Positions 49,106 to 57,944 are shown, counted from the first letter of the stretch. The stretch: 64,000 nt of DNA from Plantactinospora endophytica (GCF_016862915.1 NZ_BONW01000013.1:558001-622000), one strand, 5' to 3'. Numbers and translations: made by a program. Notes: generated from the letters alone by a model not told the origin.

Positions 49106-50593
49106 GTGCCCGTACCCGCCAAAGCGCCGCGCCCCGCCGTCGCGGCTGGCCTGGCCGCGCTGCTCGCCGGAGTCGCCGCGCTGGCCGGAGTACCTCCGCT
49201 GACCGCCCCGGCCGCGTACGCTGCCGCCGCGCGGTTGACCGCCGGCTACGTCGAGGCGTCGACCTGGAGCACCGGCTACGGCGGCGGTTACACCGTCCGC
49301 AACACCGGCGACGCCGGGGCGGAGGGCTGGACCGTCGAGTTCGACCTGCCGGCCGGCTCCCAGGTGACCAGCTCCTGGAGTTCGGTACGCAGTCAGACCG
49401 GTCAGCGCTACCGGTTCAGCAACGCCACCTGGAACGGCAGCCTCGCACCCGGTGCCTCGGCCGACTTCGGTTTCAACGTCAGCGGGCTCGGCCGGCCGAC
49501 CAACTGCCTGGTCAACGGCGAGCCCTGCCTCGGCGGCGACCCGGGCACCCCGCCCCCGACCACCCCACCCGCGCCGACCACCCCACCGGCCAGCCCGACT
49601 CCGACCCCGACGCCGAGTCAGCCGCCGTCGGGGCCGGTCGTCCCGGTGGCCACCGCCGCGCAGCTCCGGGCCGCACTCGCGGACGCGATCCCCGGCCAGC
49701 GGATCCAGCTCGCCCCCGGCACCTACCGGGGCGCGTTCGTGGCGCGGCGGCCGGGTACCGCCGCCGCCCCGATCGTGCTCACCGGCCCCCGCGACGCGAT
49801 CCTCGTCAACGACGGCCCGAGCGGCACCGGCCCGGCCTGCCCGGTACCGACCACCGGCTGGGACTCCGGCTACGGCCTCTGGCTCTTCGACTCCGCCCAC
49901 TGGCGACTCTCCGGCTTCACCGTCGCCGAGTCGAAGAAGGGCATCGTGCTGGACAACTCGCCACACGTGACGATCGACGACGTGTACGTGCACCACGTCG
50001 ACGAGGAGGCGGTGCACTTCCGCCGCTCCTCCGCCGACGGGATCCTGCGGAACTCCCGGATCGAGCACACCGGACTGACCCAGCCCGGCTACGGCGAGGC
50101 GGTCTACCTCGGCTCGGCGAACTCGAACTGGTCCTGCCACGGCAACAGTGGGGGAGTGGACCGCTCCGACCGGGTCCAGGTGCTCGGCAACCGGCTCGGC
50201 CCCGGGGTGACCGCGGAACACATCGACGTCAAGGAGGGCACCGTCGGCGGGGTGATCCGGGGCAACACCTTCGACGGTCGCGGGCTGTCCGGGCAGAACT
50301 CGGCCGACTCCTGGGTCGACCTGAAGGGCACCGGCTACCTCGTCGAGGACAACACCGGCTCGTACGCCCCACCGGGCACCTTCGCCAACGGCTACGAGAC
50401 GCACAACCCGGTGGCCGGCTCGGGCTGCGGGAACATCTGGCGGCGTAACAGCTCCGACCTCGGCGGAGTGGGTCGCTGGGCGGTCAACGTCACCTCGACC
50501 TCGAAGTGCGCCGGCAACCTCAACGTGGTGTACGCCAGCAACACGGTCACGAACGCGACCAGCGGCCTCACCAACATCGCCGTGACACCCTGA
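49106..50593 (+). CDS. Secreted CBM2-like / right-handed beta-helix protein
   Basis: 495 residues. Signal peptide ends near AAYAAAAR. Residues 45-140 resemble a CBM2 cellulose-binding module (YTVRNTGDAGAEGWTVEFDL, WNGSLAPGASADFGFNVSG), followed by a Pro/Thr linker. Residues 180-495 form a right-handed beta-helix of the pectate-lyase/Nos-type (ALADAIPGQRIQLAPGTYRG; VLDNSPHVTIDDVYVHHVDE; GGVIRGNTFDGRGLSG). It probably binds plant cell wall and cleaves or recognises a polysaccharide; no catalytic residue can be named. GTG 49106 is chosen for GGGAGGAG six bases upstream. Confidence 0.82.
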   Translation: MPVPAKAPRPAVAAGLAALLAGVAALAGVPPLTAPAAYAAAARLTAGYVEASTWSTGYGGGYTVRNTGDAGAEGWTVEFDLPAGSQVTSSWSSVRSQTGQRYRFSNATWNGSLAPGASADFGFNVSGLGRPTNCLVNGEPCLGGDPGTPPPTTPPAPTTPPASPTPTPTPSQPPSGPVVPVATAAQLRAALADAIPGQRIQLAPGTYRGAFVARRPGTAAAPIVLTGPRDAILVNDGPSGTGPACPVPTTGWDSGYGLWLFDSAHWRLSGFTVAESKKGIVLDNSPHVTIDDVYVHHVDEEAVHFRRSSADGILRNSRIEHTGLTQPGYGEAVYLGSANSNWSCHGNSGGVDRSDRVQVLGNRLGPGVTAEHIDVKEGTVGGVIRGNTFDGRGLSGQNSADSWVDLKGTGYLVEDNTGSYAPPGTFANGYETHNPVAGSGCGNIWRRNSSDLGGVGRWAVNVTSTSKCAGNLNVVYASNTVTNATSGLTNIAVTP

Positions 50594-50647
50594 CAGGGTC
50601 CAGGGCGAGGCTGATCACCCTGCGGACGGCGGTGCGGCGCAGGCGGG

Positions 50648-51307
50648 TCAGAGCGTCAGGCTGGCGCCGGGCTCGGCCAGCTCGTGGAAGGTGATGCCGA
50701 GCCGCTCGACGTACCGGCGGTAGGTGTCGTAGCGCTGCCGGAGGAAGAAGTCGCGGGCAAACCCGTCGTGGACCGGCAGGACCCCGCCCGGCTGGAGCTG
50801 GGCGACGAACCCGGCCACCGCGCGCTCGGTCAGGAACGGCGCCATCACCGGTACGGCCGCCACCCGCACACCCCGGTACGCCAGCAGCCCGGGATGCAGC
50901 GAGTCACCGCAGTGCAGCAGCCGCCCGTCGACCAGGTACGCCGTGTTGCGTGGGGTGCTGTCGTCGAGCACCGGCTCGTGATCGGCGGGTACGGCATCGA
51001 GCCGCAGCGCGCCGATCCGGTGCTCGCCCGGCGCCAGTACGGCCACGTCGAGCCCGGCCCCGCGCAGCACCTCGGCGGTCTCCTGGTTGCCGAGCAGTGG
51101 CGCCCCGGTCCGTCGCACGATCTCGGCCAGCGCCGTCGGGTCGGCGTGGTCCGGATGGTGGTGGGTGAGCGCGACGGCGTCCAGCCGACCGAAGTCGTCG
51201 GGGCGTACCCGGCCCTCGACAAAACTGAACCGGCCCGGATCGAGCAGCAGCCGCACCCCGTCCTGCTCCACCAGCAGGCACGAGTGCAGAAATTTCGTGA
51301 TCCTCAA
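50648..51307 (-). CDS. Metallo-beta-lactamase-fold hydrolase (UlaG-like)
   Basis: 219 residues. The metal site THHHPDHADP is complete, and VPADHEPVL, LHCGDSLHPG and LPVHDGFARDFF give the further ligands. TKFLHSCLLVEQDGVRLLLD is the typical beginning of the small MBL-fold group that includes UlaG lactonase relatives. Substrate unknown. Start TTG 51307 has GGAG about eight bases upstream. Convergent with the beta-helix gene over a 54-bp gap; 170 bp separate it from the next minus-strand gene. Confidence 0.85.
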   Translation of the reverse strand: MRITKFLHSCLLVEQDGVRLLLDPGRFSFVEGRVRPDDFGRLDAVALTHHHPDHADPTALAEIVRRTGAPLLGNQETAEVLRGAGLDVAVLAPGEHRIGALRLDAVPADHEPVLDDSTPRNTAYLVDGRLLHCGDSLHPGLLAYRGVRVAAVPVMAPFLTERAVAGFVAQLQPGGVLPVHDGFARDFFLRQRYDTYRRYVERLGITFHELAEPGASLTL

Positions 51308-51477
51308 CCGCCGGCTCCGTCCGCCACGCTGTCCGGCGGGCTACCCGGGCGGCCCGACCGTAAACGTTCGCCACCCGGGGCGGCAGACGTCCGGAAGGGT
51401 TCAGCCGGGACCGGGGCCGGGACGTACGGCGGTCAGCCGCGGCCCGTCGACCCCGGCCGACTCGGTCGACGAAGACG

Positions 51478-51993
51478 TCAGTGCGTCCAGCCGGCTGCGT
51501 GCAGGGCATTGTGGAAGTAGCTGCCCCGGTCGGCGTACGCCATCGTGCGCGGCTGCCACCAGGCGGCCTCGACCTCGGGCCGGACCTCGTGCGGGAACGC
51601 GGCGAGCAACTCCGCCAGGCTCTGCCGCTCGGGGTCGGGCAGTCCGGCGACGGCGGCCTCCGGCGTCAGCCCCGAGCGCTCGGCCAGTTCCGGATGCGCC
51701 CGGAGGTAGCTCTCGACGTGCCGGACGACCTCGGCCAGCCGGCGCCGAAGGCCCTCCGGGTCGGGCGCCTCGGTCGACCTCCGCAGGTCGACCAGTTCCC
51801 GTTCCGGGCCGAAGACCGGCAGCAGCCGGTGCCCGGTGGCGTCGAAGAACGCGAGATCGTCGCGGTGGAGACTGTCGATTCCCATGATGTCGTCGCTGAG
51901 CAGGGTTGATACGTCCCGGTACGCGTGCGCGAAGGTGTTGTCGTTCGCGACCGCGACGATGCCGATCTCGGATGCCGTTTCGTGTCCTCGCAC
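51478..51993 (-). CDS. Hypothetical protein
   Basis: About 171 residues from GTG 51993 (GGGGAGGG seven bases upstream). The N-terminal half reads ASEIGIVAVANDNTFAHAYR and DDIMGIDSLHRDDLAFFDAT; the C-terminal half is helical and ends with a segment beginning PEVEAAWWQPRTMAYADRGS. No family recognised and no signal peptide or membrane segment. Codon pattern is like the neighbours. Same strand as the DUF1579-like gene, 107 nt downstream of it, so the two may be cotranscribed. Confidence 0.6.
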   Translation of the reverse strand: MRGHETASEIGIVAVANDNTFAHAYRDVSTLLSDDIMGIDSLHRDDLAFFDATGHRLLPVFGPERELVDLRRSTEAPDPEGLRRRLAEVVRHVESYLRAHPELAERSGLTPEAAVAGLPDPERQSLAELLAAFPHEVRPEVEAAWWQPRTMAYADRGSYFHNALHAAGWTH

Positions 51994-52100
51994 TGCGGTG
52001 CCCTCCCCTGTCTTGTCCGCAGGTGGATCGATGACAAACTCGACTCTAGAGCCGGGGAATGGCGTCCCGAGGCGCGTTGTCGGGATTGCGCCGTGCTGAT

Positions 52101-52586
52101 TCACGCAATTGCGGCCGGTCCGCCTCGCTCGGCGGGGCGGAAGTCCGCCACCCAGTTCACCTCCCAGGTCTGCCCGCCGTCGGCCGAGAACGCCTGCTCC
52201 CAACGGGGCCGCCCGGTGTCCACGTCGGACCAGGTGTAGCGCACCCGGATCGGGCGCCCCTGCCAGGTGTCGTCGCACTCGAAGACACCGACCCCGTCGG
52301 TGAACCGCCCGACGACCGGTACGTCCAACTGGCCGCCGCTGGTCTTCGCGGCCCACCAGATCCGCCAGACCCGCTCCTCGGGGCTGTACAGCCGCAGGGT
52401 GACGCCTTCGATGTCCCGCTCCGGCGCCCGGAGCACGTCGAAGACGCCCGTACCGTCGAGCAGGATCTGGCAGTCCAGGGTCGCGTCGAACTCGTACCAC
52501 TCGTCGATGCCGGCGAGCACCTTGACGAGGCGGCGCTGCCGGCTGGTCCAGTGTCCGGCCAGGAAGTCGAAATCCGTGTTCCGCAT
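52101..52586 (-). CDS. DUF1579-like beta-barrel protein
   Basis: 161 residues. TDFDFLAGHWTSRQRRLVKV at the start and repeated short beta strands (DEWYEFDATLDCQILLDGTG; VTLRLYSPEERVWRIWWAAK) correspond to DUF1579-like, lipocalin-type barrel proteins. Their function is unknown; binding of a small hydrophobic ligand is plausible. It is divergent from the WYL regulator with only 65 bp between the starts, and that gap contains a palindrome, so it is probably the regulator's target. Confidence 0.7.
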   Translation of the reverse strand: MRNTDFDFLAGHWTSRQRRLVKVLAGIDEWYEFDATLDCQILLDGTGVFDVLRAPERDIEGVTLRLYSPEERVWRIWWAAKTSGGQLDVPVVGRFTDGVGVFECDDTWQGRPIRVRYTWSDVDTGRPRWEQAFSADGGQTWEVNWVADFRPAERGGPAAIA

Positions 52587-52610
52587 GGCCCGGACGCTAC
52601 GGCCGTACCC

Positions 52611-52627
52611 CTGACACGTTCTGTCAG
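52611..52627. promoter_or_regulatory. Palindrome in the WYL-regulator / DUF1579 gap
   Basis: CTGACA-CGTTC-TGTCAG, a perfect 6-bp inverted repeat with 5-bp spacer, lies in the middle of the 65-bp gap. A related half-site, CTGGCAG, follows at about 52637. Likely operator of the divergent WYL regulator. Confidence 0.6.
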
Positions 52628-52651
52628 ACCCGACTGGCAGACTTCGGCACC

Positions 52652-53824
52652 GTGCGCGCCGACCGTCTGCTCTCCATCGCGCTGCTGTTGCAGAGCCGGG
52701 GCCGGCTGACCGCCCGGCAGCTCGCGACCGAGCTGGAGGTCTCGGTCCGGACGATCTACCGCGACGTGCTGGCCCTCGGCACCGCCGGCATCCCGGTCTA
52801 CGGTGACGCCAACGGCTACTGCCTGGTCGACGGCTACCAGACCCAGTTGACCGGGCTCACCCCCGACGAGGCCCGGGGGCTGGTGCTGACCGGGCTGCCG
52901 GGCGCGGCGGCGGACCTGGGGCTGGCCGAGGCGGTGGCCGCCGCGCAACTGAAGCTGACCGCCGCGCTGCCGGCGGCGCTGCGGGAGCGGGCGGACCGGA
53001 TGCGCCAGGTCTTCCACCTCGACAGCCCCGGCTGGTACCACGACGGGGACAGCGCCGACCAGCTCGCCGTCGTCGCCGACGCGGTGTGGCGGCAACGCGT
53101 CGTCACGGTGCGGTACGAGAACTGGACGCGAATCGTCGACCGCCGGCTGGAGCCGTACGGGCTCGTGCTGAAGGCCGGCCGGTGGTATCTGGTGGCTCGC
53201 GCCGAGCGGGGCGTACGGACGTTCCGGGTCAACCACATCCGTCACCTGTCGGTGCTCGCCGAGGGGTTCGACCGGCCGGCGGAGTTCGACCTGGCGGCGT
53301 ACTGGCGGGCGCACGTCCTGGAATTTCGTGCCCGGCTGCACCAGGGTGAGGCGCTCGCCCGATTCGCACCGGGCGTGCTGGACCAGGTGTCGCACCTGCT
53401 GGGGAACGCGGTGGCGGCGGCGGTGGCGGACGGCGAGCCGCAGCCCGACGGCTGGATCCTCGCCCGGGTGCCGATCGAGTCGGACAGCCACGCCGAGCGG
53501 CAGTTCCTGCGGCTCGGCGCCGAGGTCGAGGTGCTGGCGCCGGAGTCGCTGCGACAGCGGCTGGCCGCCACCGTCGCCGGCCTGGCGGCCCTGTACCCGC
53601 TTTCACCAACCAACCGTGACCAGGCGGACGACCCGGCCGACCATGACGAGGCAGGTCGGGAAGATCGCAACCAGGCGGGGCCGGCCGACCGCGCCCAGGC
53701 AGGTCGGACAGCCCACGACCAGGCCGGTTCGGCGGACCGTGACCAGGCCGGTTCGGCGGACCGTGACCAGGCAGGGCCGCCTGAGCGTGGCGAGGCCGAA
53801 TTGGCCGGCGTCAGGGCCGGTTGA
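52652..53824 (+). CDS. YafY/WYL-type transcriptional regulator with repetitive C-terminal tail
   Basis: 390 residues. Winged helix at 1-60 (ADRLLSIALLLQSRGRLTAR, RTIYRDVLALGTAGIPVYGD), WYL domain at about 140-205 (VTVRYENWTRIVDRRLEPYG, then GRWYLVARAERGVRTF) and the WCX end domain to about 320. WYL domains bind nucleic acid or small ligands and change DNA affinity. The last 70 residues are not family sequence: they are seven copies of an eight-residue motif close to DRDQAGSA. GTG 52652 starts the helix-turn-helix at once, with no clear ribosome site. Confidence 0.88.
   Translation: MRADRLLSIALLLQSRGRLTARQLATELEVSVRTIYRDVLALGTAGIPVYGDANGYCLVDGYQTQLTGLTPDEARGLVLTGLPGAAADLGLAEAVAAAQLKLTAALPAALRERADRMRQVFHLDSPGWYHDGDSADQLAVVADAVWRQRVVTVRYENWTRIVDRRLEPYGLVLKAGRWYLVARAERGVRTFRVNHIRHLSVLAEGFDRPAEFDLAAYWRAHVLEFRARLHQGEALARFAPGVLDQVSHLLGNAVAAAVADGEPQPDGWILARVPIESDSHAERQFLRLGAEVEVLAPESLRQRLAATVAGLAALYPLSPTNRDQADDPADHDEAGREDRNQAGPADRAQAGRTAHDQAGSADRDQAGSADRDQAGPPERGEAELAGVRAG
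53618..53812 (+). repeat. 24-bp coding minisatellite in the WYL gene 3' end
   Basis: Two identical neighbours (53717-53740 and 53741-53764) and five diverged copies on both sides, all in phase with the reading frame and 24 bp long except one of 27 bp. It encodes the D-Q-A-G-S-A-D-R type tail. GACCAGGCC opens most units. Confidence 0.88.
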
Positions 53825-54075
53825 CCGGGTCTCCGACCGGCTACCGTGATCGGGATGCGGCGGGGGCGGGACGACTGGGCGCAGCGGCGGAACGCGCGCC
53901 GTCAGCCCCGGAGCCAGCCATACACGCGCCCCTACGGTGCCGACTGCCGTTATCCGCAACGGCCGGCGCTTTTCCGTAATCGAATGAGCTGGTTTTACCG
54001 GGAAATAGGATTGCTTACCGGGCGGATCGTCGGACATTTACCTGACAGTTCCGTTCGGCATGGGATACACGGTGA

Positions 54076-54104
54076 TTGCCGTTCTCCCGGGCGGCGGTTT
54101 CAAT
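54076..54104 (+). promoter_or_regulatory. Predicted promoter of the secreted multi-domain protein gene
   Basis: TTGCCG (54076-54081) and TTCAAT (54099-54104), spacer 17 bp, 50 nt before the GTG. The 330-bp gap 53825-54154 is clearly less GC-rich than the rest of the window; it also holds a GCCGTT/AACGGC hairpin (53946-53963) followed by CTTTT, a possible weak terminator for the WYL gene. Confidence 0.5.
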
Positions 54105-54154
54105 CCTCCTCACTATCCGCACATCGACGCGGAAACAAACGGGGAGGATCGATC

Positions 54155-55768
54155 GTGACCGGACGTGGGCCACGCCGTTTCCTGGTGTCGACACTCGCCC
54201 TGTCGCTCGTGACCAGCACACTGGGCATGGTCGCGACCGCCGGGGCCGCCCGGGCAGCACCCTTCAACGAATCGCCGCCGCCGGTCCAGATCGGCTACAC
54301 CGACTCGGCCAACCCCGGACAGGCGTACGACGCCGGTGCGGAGGACCTGCCGCTGGGAAGCTGGCCGGACGAGGACGGCATCCGGCACACCTCGCGGGTC
54401 TACGCCACCTTCGACCTTTCCGCCTTCGAGGGCAGGAAGGTCTACGCCGGCTCACTCTTCATCCAGGAGGACAGCGCCGCCGACTGCACGAAGCGGGCCA
54501 TCGAGGTGTGGCGGACCCGGCCGATCGGGGCCACGCCCAGTTGGCGGCGGTCTCCCGCACCGCTGGTCAGAGCCGACGAGATCCACACGGCGGACTTCTG
54601 CCCGGGCGCGACCATCAACTTCGACGTAGGTGCGGTGCTGCTCGACGCGCTCCAGCAGCGGCAGCGACGGATCAGCTTCGAGATCCGGGTGCCGGAACAG
54701 TACGAGAACGACCCGAGCTACGCCCGCCGGCTCTCCGCGTACTACTCGGTGCAGTTGAGCGTCCGGTACAACTCGGTGCCGACCGTCGACAGCAGCCGCC
54801 TCTACAACGGTGGCTTCCCGTGCAGCACCCTGAAGCCGTACCCGAGGATCGGCGCCTTCGCCGACGTTCTCCAGGCGCGCGGCTCCGACGCCGACGGACA
54901 GGACGAGCACAACGTGCGGACCACCGTCGCCATCTGGCCGGTCGGTCGACCCGAGGCCCGCGCCGAGTTCACCGGCGAGCACGGCAGCTCGGGCCGGGCC
55001 AACGGGGTGAACCTGCCGGAGGGCGTACTCGTCGACGGCACCTCGTACGTCTGGCAGGCCCGTGCCGGCGACGGTGCCGACCTCTCCGGTTGGTCGAAGA
55101 AGTGCTACTTCACCTACGACCGCAGCAGCCCGGCCGAGCCGCCGACGGTCAGCTCGTCGAACTATCCGCCGGACGAGGACGGCCAGCAGACACCGCCGGG
55201 CGAGCCGGGGATCTTCACCTTCTCCGGCAACGGCGACCGGGACGTCGCCGGCTTCCAGTACGGCTGGACCGAGTTCAGCGTTCCCGGCTGCGAGTCGGGC
55301 GGTGACGTCGGGCAGTTGGTCTGCCAGCCCGTGTTCAGCCGACCCGGCACGGTGCGGGCGAACGCGCCGGGCGGCTCCGCCACGGTGACCCTGAACCCAC
55401 CGGGCAGCAGTGTGCAGCGGCTGTTCGTCCGCTCGCTCGACGCGGCCGGCAACGCGTCGCCCACCGCCGTCTACCAGGTGTCCGTGCCGTCCTCGGCCCC
55501 CGGGGTGACCCGCCTCGGCGCCGAGCCGGAGTTGGGCCAGGAGGTGGTGCTGAAGGCGTCGCCGGCCCGGGGCGTCCAGGTCGACCGGTATGAGTACGTG
55601 CTGGACCGCGACGAGCCGCGGACCGTACCCGCCGAGGAGGACGGTACGGCGCACATCTCGTTCCGGGCGACCAGTCCGGAGTGCCACCACATTCGGGTAC
55701 GCAGCCACAGCGCCAACGGGTTCGTCTCGGCCTGGGCCTCGTGGTCCTGCTATTTCGAGGACGAGTGA
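54155..55768 (+). CDS. Large secreted protein with DNRLRE-like and Ig-like domains
   Basis: 537 residues. Signal peptide to about AGAARA-APF. Residues 45-215 resemble a DNRLRE-type beta domain (IGYTDSANPGQAYDAGAEDL; YATFDLSAFEGRKVYAGSLF). After that come beta-sandwich segments with a fibronectin/Ig look (VDGTSYVWQARAGDGADLSG; FTFSGNGDRDVAGFQYGWTE; VQRLFVRSLDAAGNASP). Several cysteines suggest disulfides. No catalytic motif; probably a surface or matrix structural protein. GGGGAGG seven bases upstream supports GTG 54155. The stop codon lies in the first copy of a 36-bp duplication. Confidence 0.75.
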   Translation: MTGRGPRRFLVSTLALSLVTSTLGMVATAGAARAAPFNESPPPVQIGYTDSANPGQAYDAGAEDLPLGSWPDEDGIRHTSRVYATFDLSAFEGRKVYAGSLFIQEDSAADCTKRAIEVWRTRPIGATPSWRRSPAPLVRADEIHTADFCPGATINFDVGAVLLDALQQRQRRISFEIRVPEQYENDPSYARRLSAYYSVQLSVRYNSVPTVDSSRLYNGGFPCSTLKPYPRIGAFADVLQARGSDADGQDEHNVRTTVAIWPVGRPEARAEFTGEHGSSGRANGVNLPEGVLVDGTSYVWQARAGDGADLSGWSKKCYFTYDRSSPAEPPTVSSSNYPPDEDGQQTPPGEPGIFTFSGNGDRDVAGFQYGWTEFSVPGCESGGDVGQLVCQPVFSRPGTVRANAPGGSATVTLNPPGSSVQRLFVRSLDAAGNASPTAVYQVSVPSSAPGVTRLGAEPELGQEVVLKASPARGVQVDRYEYVLDRDEPRTVPAEEDGTAHISFRATSPECHHIRVRSHSANGFVSAWASWSCYFEDE

Positions 55769-55837
55769 CAGGCACCGGGTCCTGAACCAGCCGGCACCAG
55801 GTGACCGGCACCGGGGTTCCACACCACCGGCACGAAG
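55765..55837. repeat. 36-bp imperfect tandem duplication spanning a stop codon
   Basis: 55765-55800 and 55801-55837 share GTGACVGGCACCGGG and CCGGCAC in the same order. The first copy contains the TGA (55766-55768) of the secreted protein gene. Confidence 0.65.
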
Positions 55838-55839
55838 TT

Positions 55840-55872
55840 CCGGAGGTCCCCGTCGGCGGCGGGGACCTCCGG
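55840..55872. terminator. Bidirectional terminator hairpin
   Basis: CCGGAGGTCCCC (55840-55851) pairs perfectly with GGGGACCTCCGG (55861-55872) around a 9-base loop, between the convergent secreted-protein and response-regulator genes. Confidence 0.85.
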
Positions 55873-55885
55873 TCCGGCTCGGTCG

Positions 55886-56542
55886 TCAGCCGAGCCCGAC
55901 CACCGAGTTCTCCCAGGCCCAGGCGGCGATCTCGACCCGGTTGCGCAGCCCGAGCTTGGTCTGGATGCCGGAGACGTGGCTCTTGACCGTGCTCAGCGTG
56001 ATGAACAGTTCGGCGGCGATCTCCCGGTTGGTCCGTCCCCGGGCGATGGCCCGGACGACCTCGGCCTCCCGCTCGGTCAGTGCCCGGGCGGGCCGCCCGC
56101 TGCCGGGCGCGGTGGTGGACCGTAGGTGACGCAGCAGCCGTACGGTCACCGAGGGCGAGACCAGGGCGTCCCCGGCGTGCGCCGCCCGGACGGCCTCGAC
56201 GAGCAGGGCCGGACCGGCGTCCTTGAGTACGAAGCCGACCGCGCCGCCGCGCAGCGCGCCGTAGACGTACTCGTCCAGGTCGAACGTGGTCACCACGACC
56301 ACCCGGAGCGGATCCGGGACGTCGGGGCCGGCCAGCGCGCGGGTGACCTCGATGCCGTCGAGCCGGGGCATCCGGATGTCCACCAGGCAGACGTCCGGGC
56401 GCAGCCGTCGGGCGAGCGCGACCGCCTGCCCGCCGTCCGAGGCTTCGGCGATCACGTCGATGTCGGGCTGGTCCTCCAGGATCAGCCGCAGGCCGCTGCG
56501 TACCATCGCCTGGTCGTCGGCGAGCAGCACCCGGATGCTCAT
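55886..56542 (-). CDS. NarL/LuxR-type response regulator
   Basis: 218 residues. Receiver domain with acidic pocket (VLLADDQAMVRSGLRLIL), phospho-acceptor Asp in VCLVDIRMPRLDG and the conserved Thr/Lys in VVVTTFDLDEY and FVLKDAGP; C-terminal LuxR helix-turn-helix (LTEREAEVVRAIARGRTNRE, STVKSHVSGIQTKLGLRNR). Its ATG overlaps the TGA of the kinase gene (ATGA), so the two form one two-component system. Targets unknown; no obvious target gene adjoins. Confidence 0.93.
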   Translation of the reverse strand: MSIRVLLADDQAMVRSGLRLILEDQPDIDVIAEASDGGQAVALARRLRPDVCLVDIRMPRLDGIEVTRALAGPDVPDPLRVVVVTTFDLDEYVYGALRGGAVGFVLKDAGPALLVEAVRAAHAGDALVSPSVTVRLLRHLRSTTAPGSGRPARALTEREAEVVRAIARGRTNREIAAELFITLSTVKSHVSGIQTKLGLRNRVEIAAWAWENSVVGLG

Positions 56543-57699
56543 CGACGGTTCCCGACCGGTACGGGCAGGCTGGCGTGCACGGCCCAGCCGGTGTCGGGGC
56601 GCGGGCCGGCCCGGAGGGTGCCGCCGAGCGCTTCGAGGCGTTCCCGCATTCCGAGCAGCCCGTATCCGCCGCGCTGGTGTAGGCGGCTGCCGCCCGGTGG
56701 GGCGTCGTCGACGATCTCGACGGTGACCGCCGTCGGTTCCCGGGCGACGGTCACGGTGACCGACCGGGCCTGCGGGGCGTGCCGGGCGATGTTGGTCAAC
56801 GACTCCTGCACCACCCGGTGCACCGTACTGGTCACCTCGGGCGGCCAGTTCGACTCGTCCTCGCCGTCCGGCAGCCGGAGCCGTACCGCCGGTCCGTGGC
56901 CGGCGAAGCGTCGGACCAGTTCGCCGAGCTGTTCCGGGCCGCCGCTGGCCGGAGCCGCGTCGTCGGTGTCCCGGAGCAGTCCCACGACGCGGCGCATCGC
57001 GGCCATCGCCTCCGAGCCGGCCGCCTCGATGCCGGCCAGGGCGGTGCCGGCCTGTTCCGGGTGCCGGCGGGCGACGAGCTGGGCCGCCTGGGCCTGCACC
57101 ACGATGCCGGTGATGTGGTGCGCCACGACGTCGTGCAGCTCTCTGGCCAGCTCCAGGCGTTCGTTGCGCCGGATCCGCTCGGCCACGCTGCGCCGTCGGG
57201 CGGCCAGCAGCCGCAGGCCAAGCCCGACCGTCAGCGCGCCGAGCCAGCTCGCCGCGTTCAGCGCGGTGACCCCGCCGAGGCCGGCGCCGGAGGAGGGCGG
57301 GAAGGCGAGCTGGCTGCCGACCACGACGGCCAACCCGCCGGCCGTGACGGCGCCGGCCGACGGCGCCGGAAGAGTCCTCAGCGCGGAGGCCACCAGTACG
57401 GCGAGCGCGAGCGCCATCGCGGGGCCGGGCTCGGCGGGCAGCCCGGTGGACCGGGCGACCAGGATGGCGAGCACCGCCACGGCCAGGCCGGCGACGGCCG
57501 CTGCGAGCCGGTGCCGTCGGCGAGCCAGCGCGATGCCGCAGGCCAGCGCCCCGGCGGCGCAGTCGAACTGCCAGTAGTTGCCGCCCCAGCTTCCGGCGAG
57601 CGCGGTCGCCGTGACCAGCAGGGCCGCGCCGAACACGATGCCGAGCCCGGTGTCGGCCGCGACCCAGGACCGCCCGGCCAGCCACTTCCGAACGTTCAC
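56539..57699 (-). CDS. NarL-system sensor histidine kinase (HisKA_3 type)
   Basis: About 386 residues. An N-terminal membrane region of five to six hydrophobic segments (GIVFGAALLVTATALAGSW, LALAVLVASALRTLPA, VTALNAASWLGALTVGLGLR) has no clear extracellular sensor. The dimerisation/phosphorylation domain has RLELARELHDVVAHHITGIV with the phosphorylated His, and the ATPase domain ends YGLLGMRERLEALGG. Start is uncertain: GTG 57699 lacks a ribosome site, and the frame is open to 57768. Overlaps its response regulator. Confidence 0.9.
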   Translation of the reverse strand: MNVRKWLAGRSWVAADTGLGIVFGAALLVTATALAGSWGGNYWQFDCAAGALACGIALARRRHRLAAAVAGLAVAVLAILVARSTGLPAEPGPAMALALAVLVASALRTLPAPSAGAVTAGGLAVVVGSQLAFPPSSGAGLGGVTALNAASWLGALTVGLGLRLLAARRRSVAERIRRNERLELARELHDVVAHHITGIVVQAQAAQLVARRHPEQAGTALAGIEAAGSEAMAAMRRVVGLLRDTDDAAPASGGPEQLGELVRRFAGHGPAVRLRLPDGEDESNWPPEVTSTVHRVVQESLTNIARHAPQARSVTVTVAREPTAVTVEIVDDAPPGGSRLHQRGGYGLLGMRERLEALGGTLRAGPRPDTGWAVHASLPVPVGNRR

Positions 57700-57832
57700 G
57701 TAGGTCAGGCTACGAGGTGCGGTGCCACTTGCCGAACCGGTCAAAAGTACGGTGCGCCGGCCGAACACCCGGAACGGTGCGATGCGACGCGACCTCAGGG
57801 CCCCGGCCTACCGGGCCGAGCTGGCCCGAGCG

Positions 57833-57944
57833 GCGGACGTCAGGCGCCGGAGGTGCCCGCTGCGCTAGCCCTCGTCGGACGCCTTATCCCGTCGCGGTGC
57901 CAGCGAGTTGCGGACGTCAGGCGCCGGAGGTGCCGGCTGAGCTA
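57833..57944. repeat. 35-bp direct repeat, second copy covering a stop codon
   Basis: 57833-57867 and 57910-57944 differ at about three positions (core GCGGACGTCAGGCGCCGG), period 77 bp. The second copy contains the 3' end and stop codon (57917-57919) of the minus-strand membrane protein gene; the first lies beyond it, in the gap before the kinase gene. Nothing else is seen in 57700-57916. Confidence 0.8.

Noticed and set aside
56539-57768. Alternative kinase start at 57768.
   Set aside because: The extra 23 residues contain no membrane segment or motif; neither start has a good ribosome site, so the shorter form was kept.
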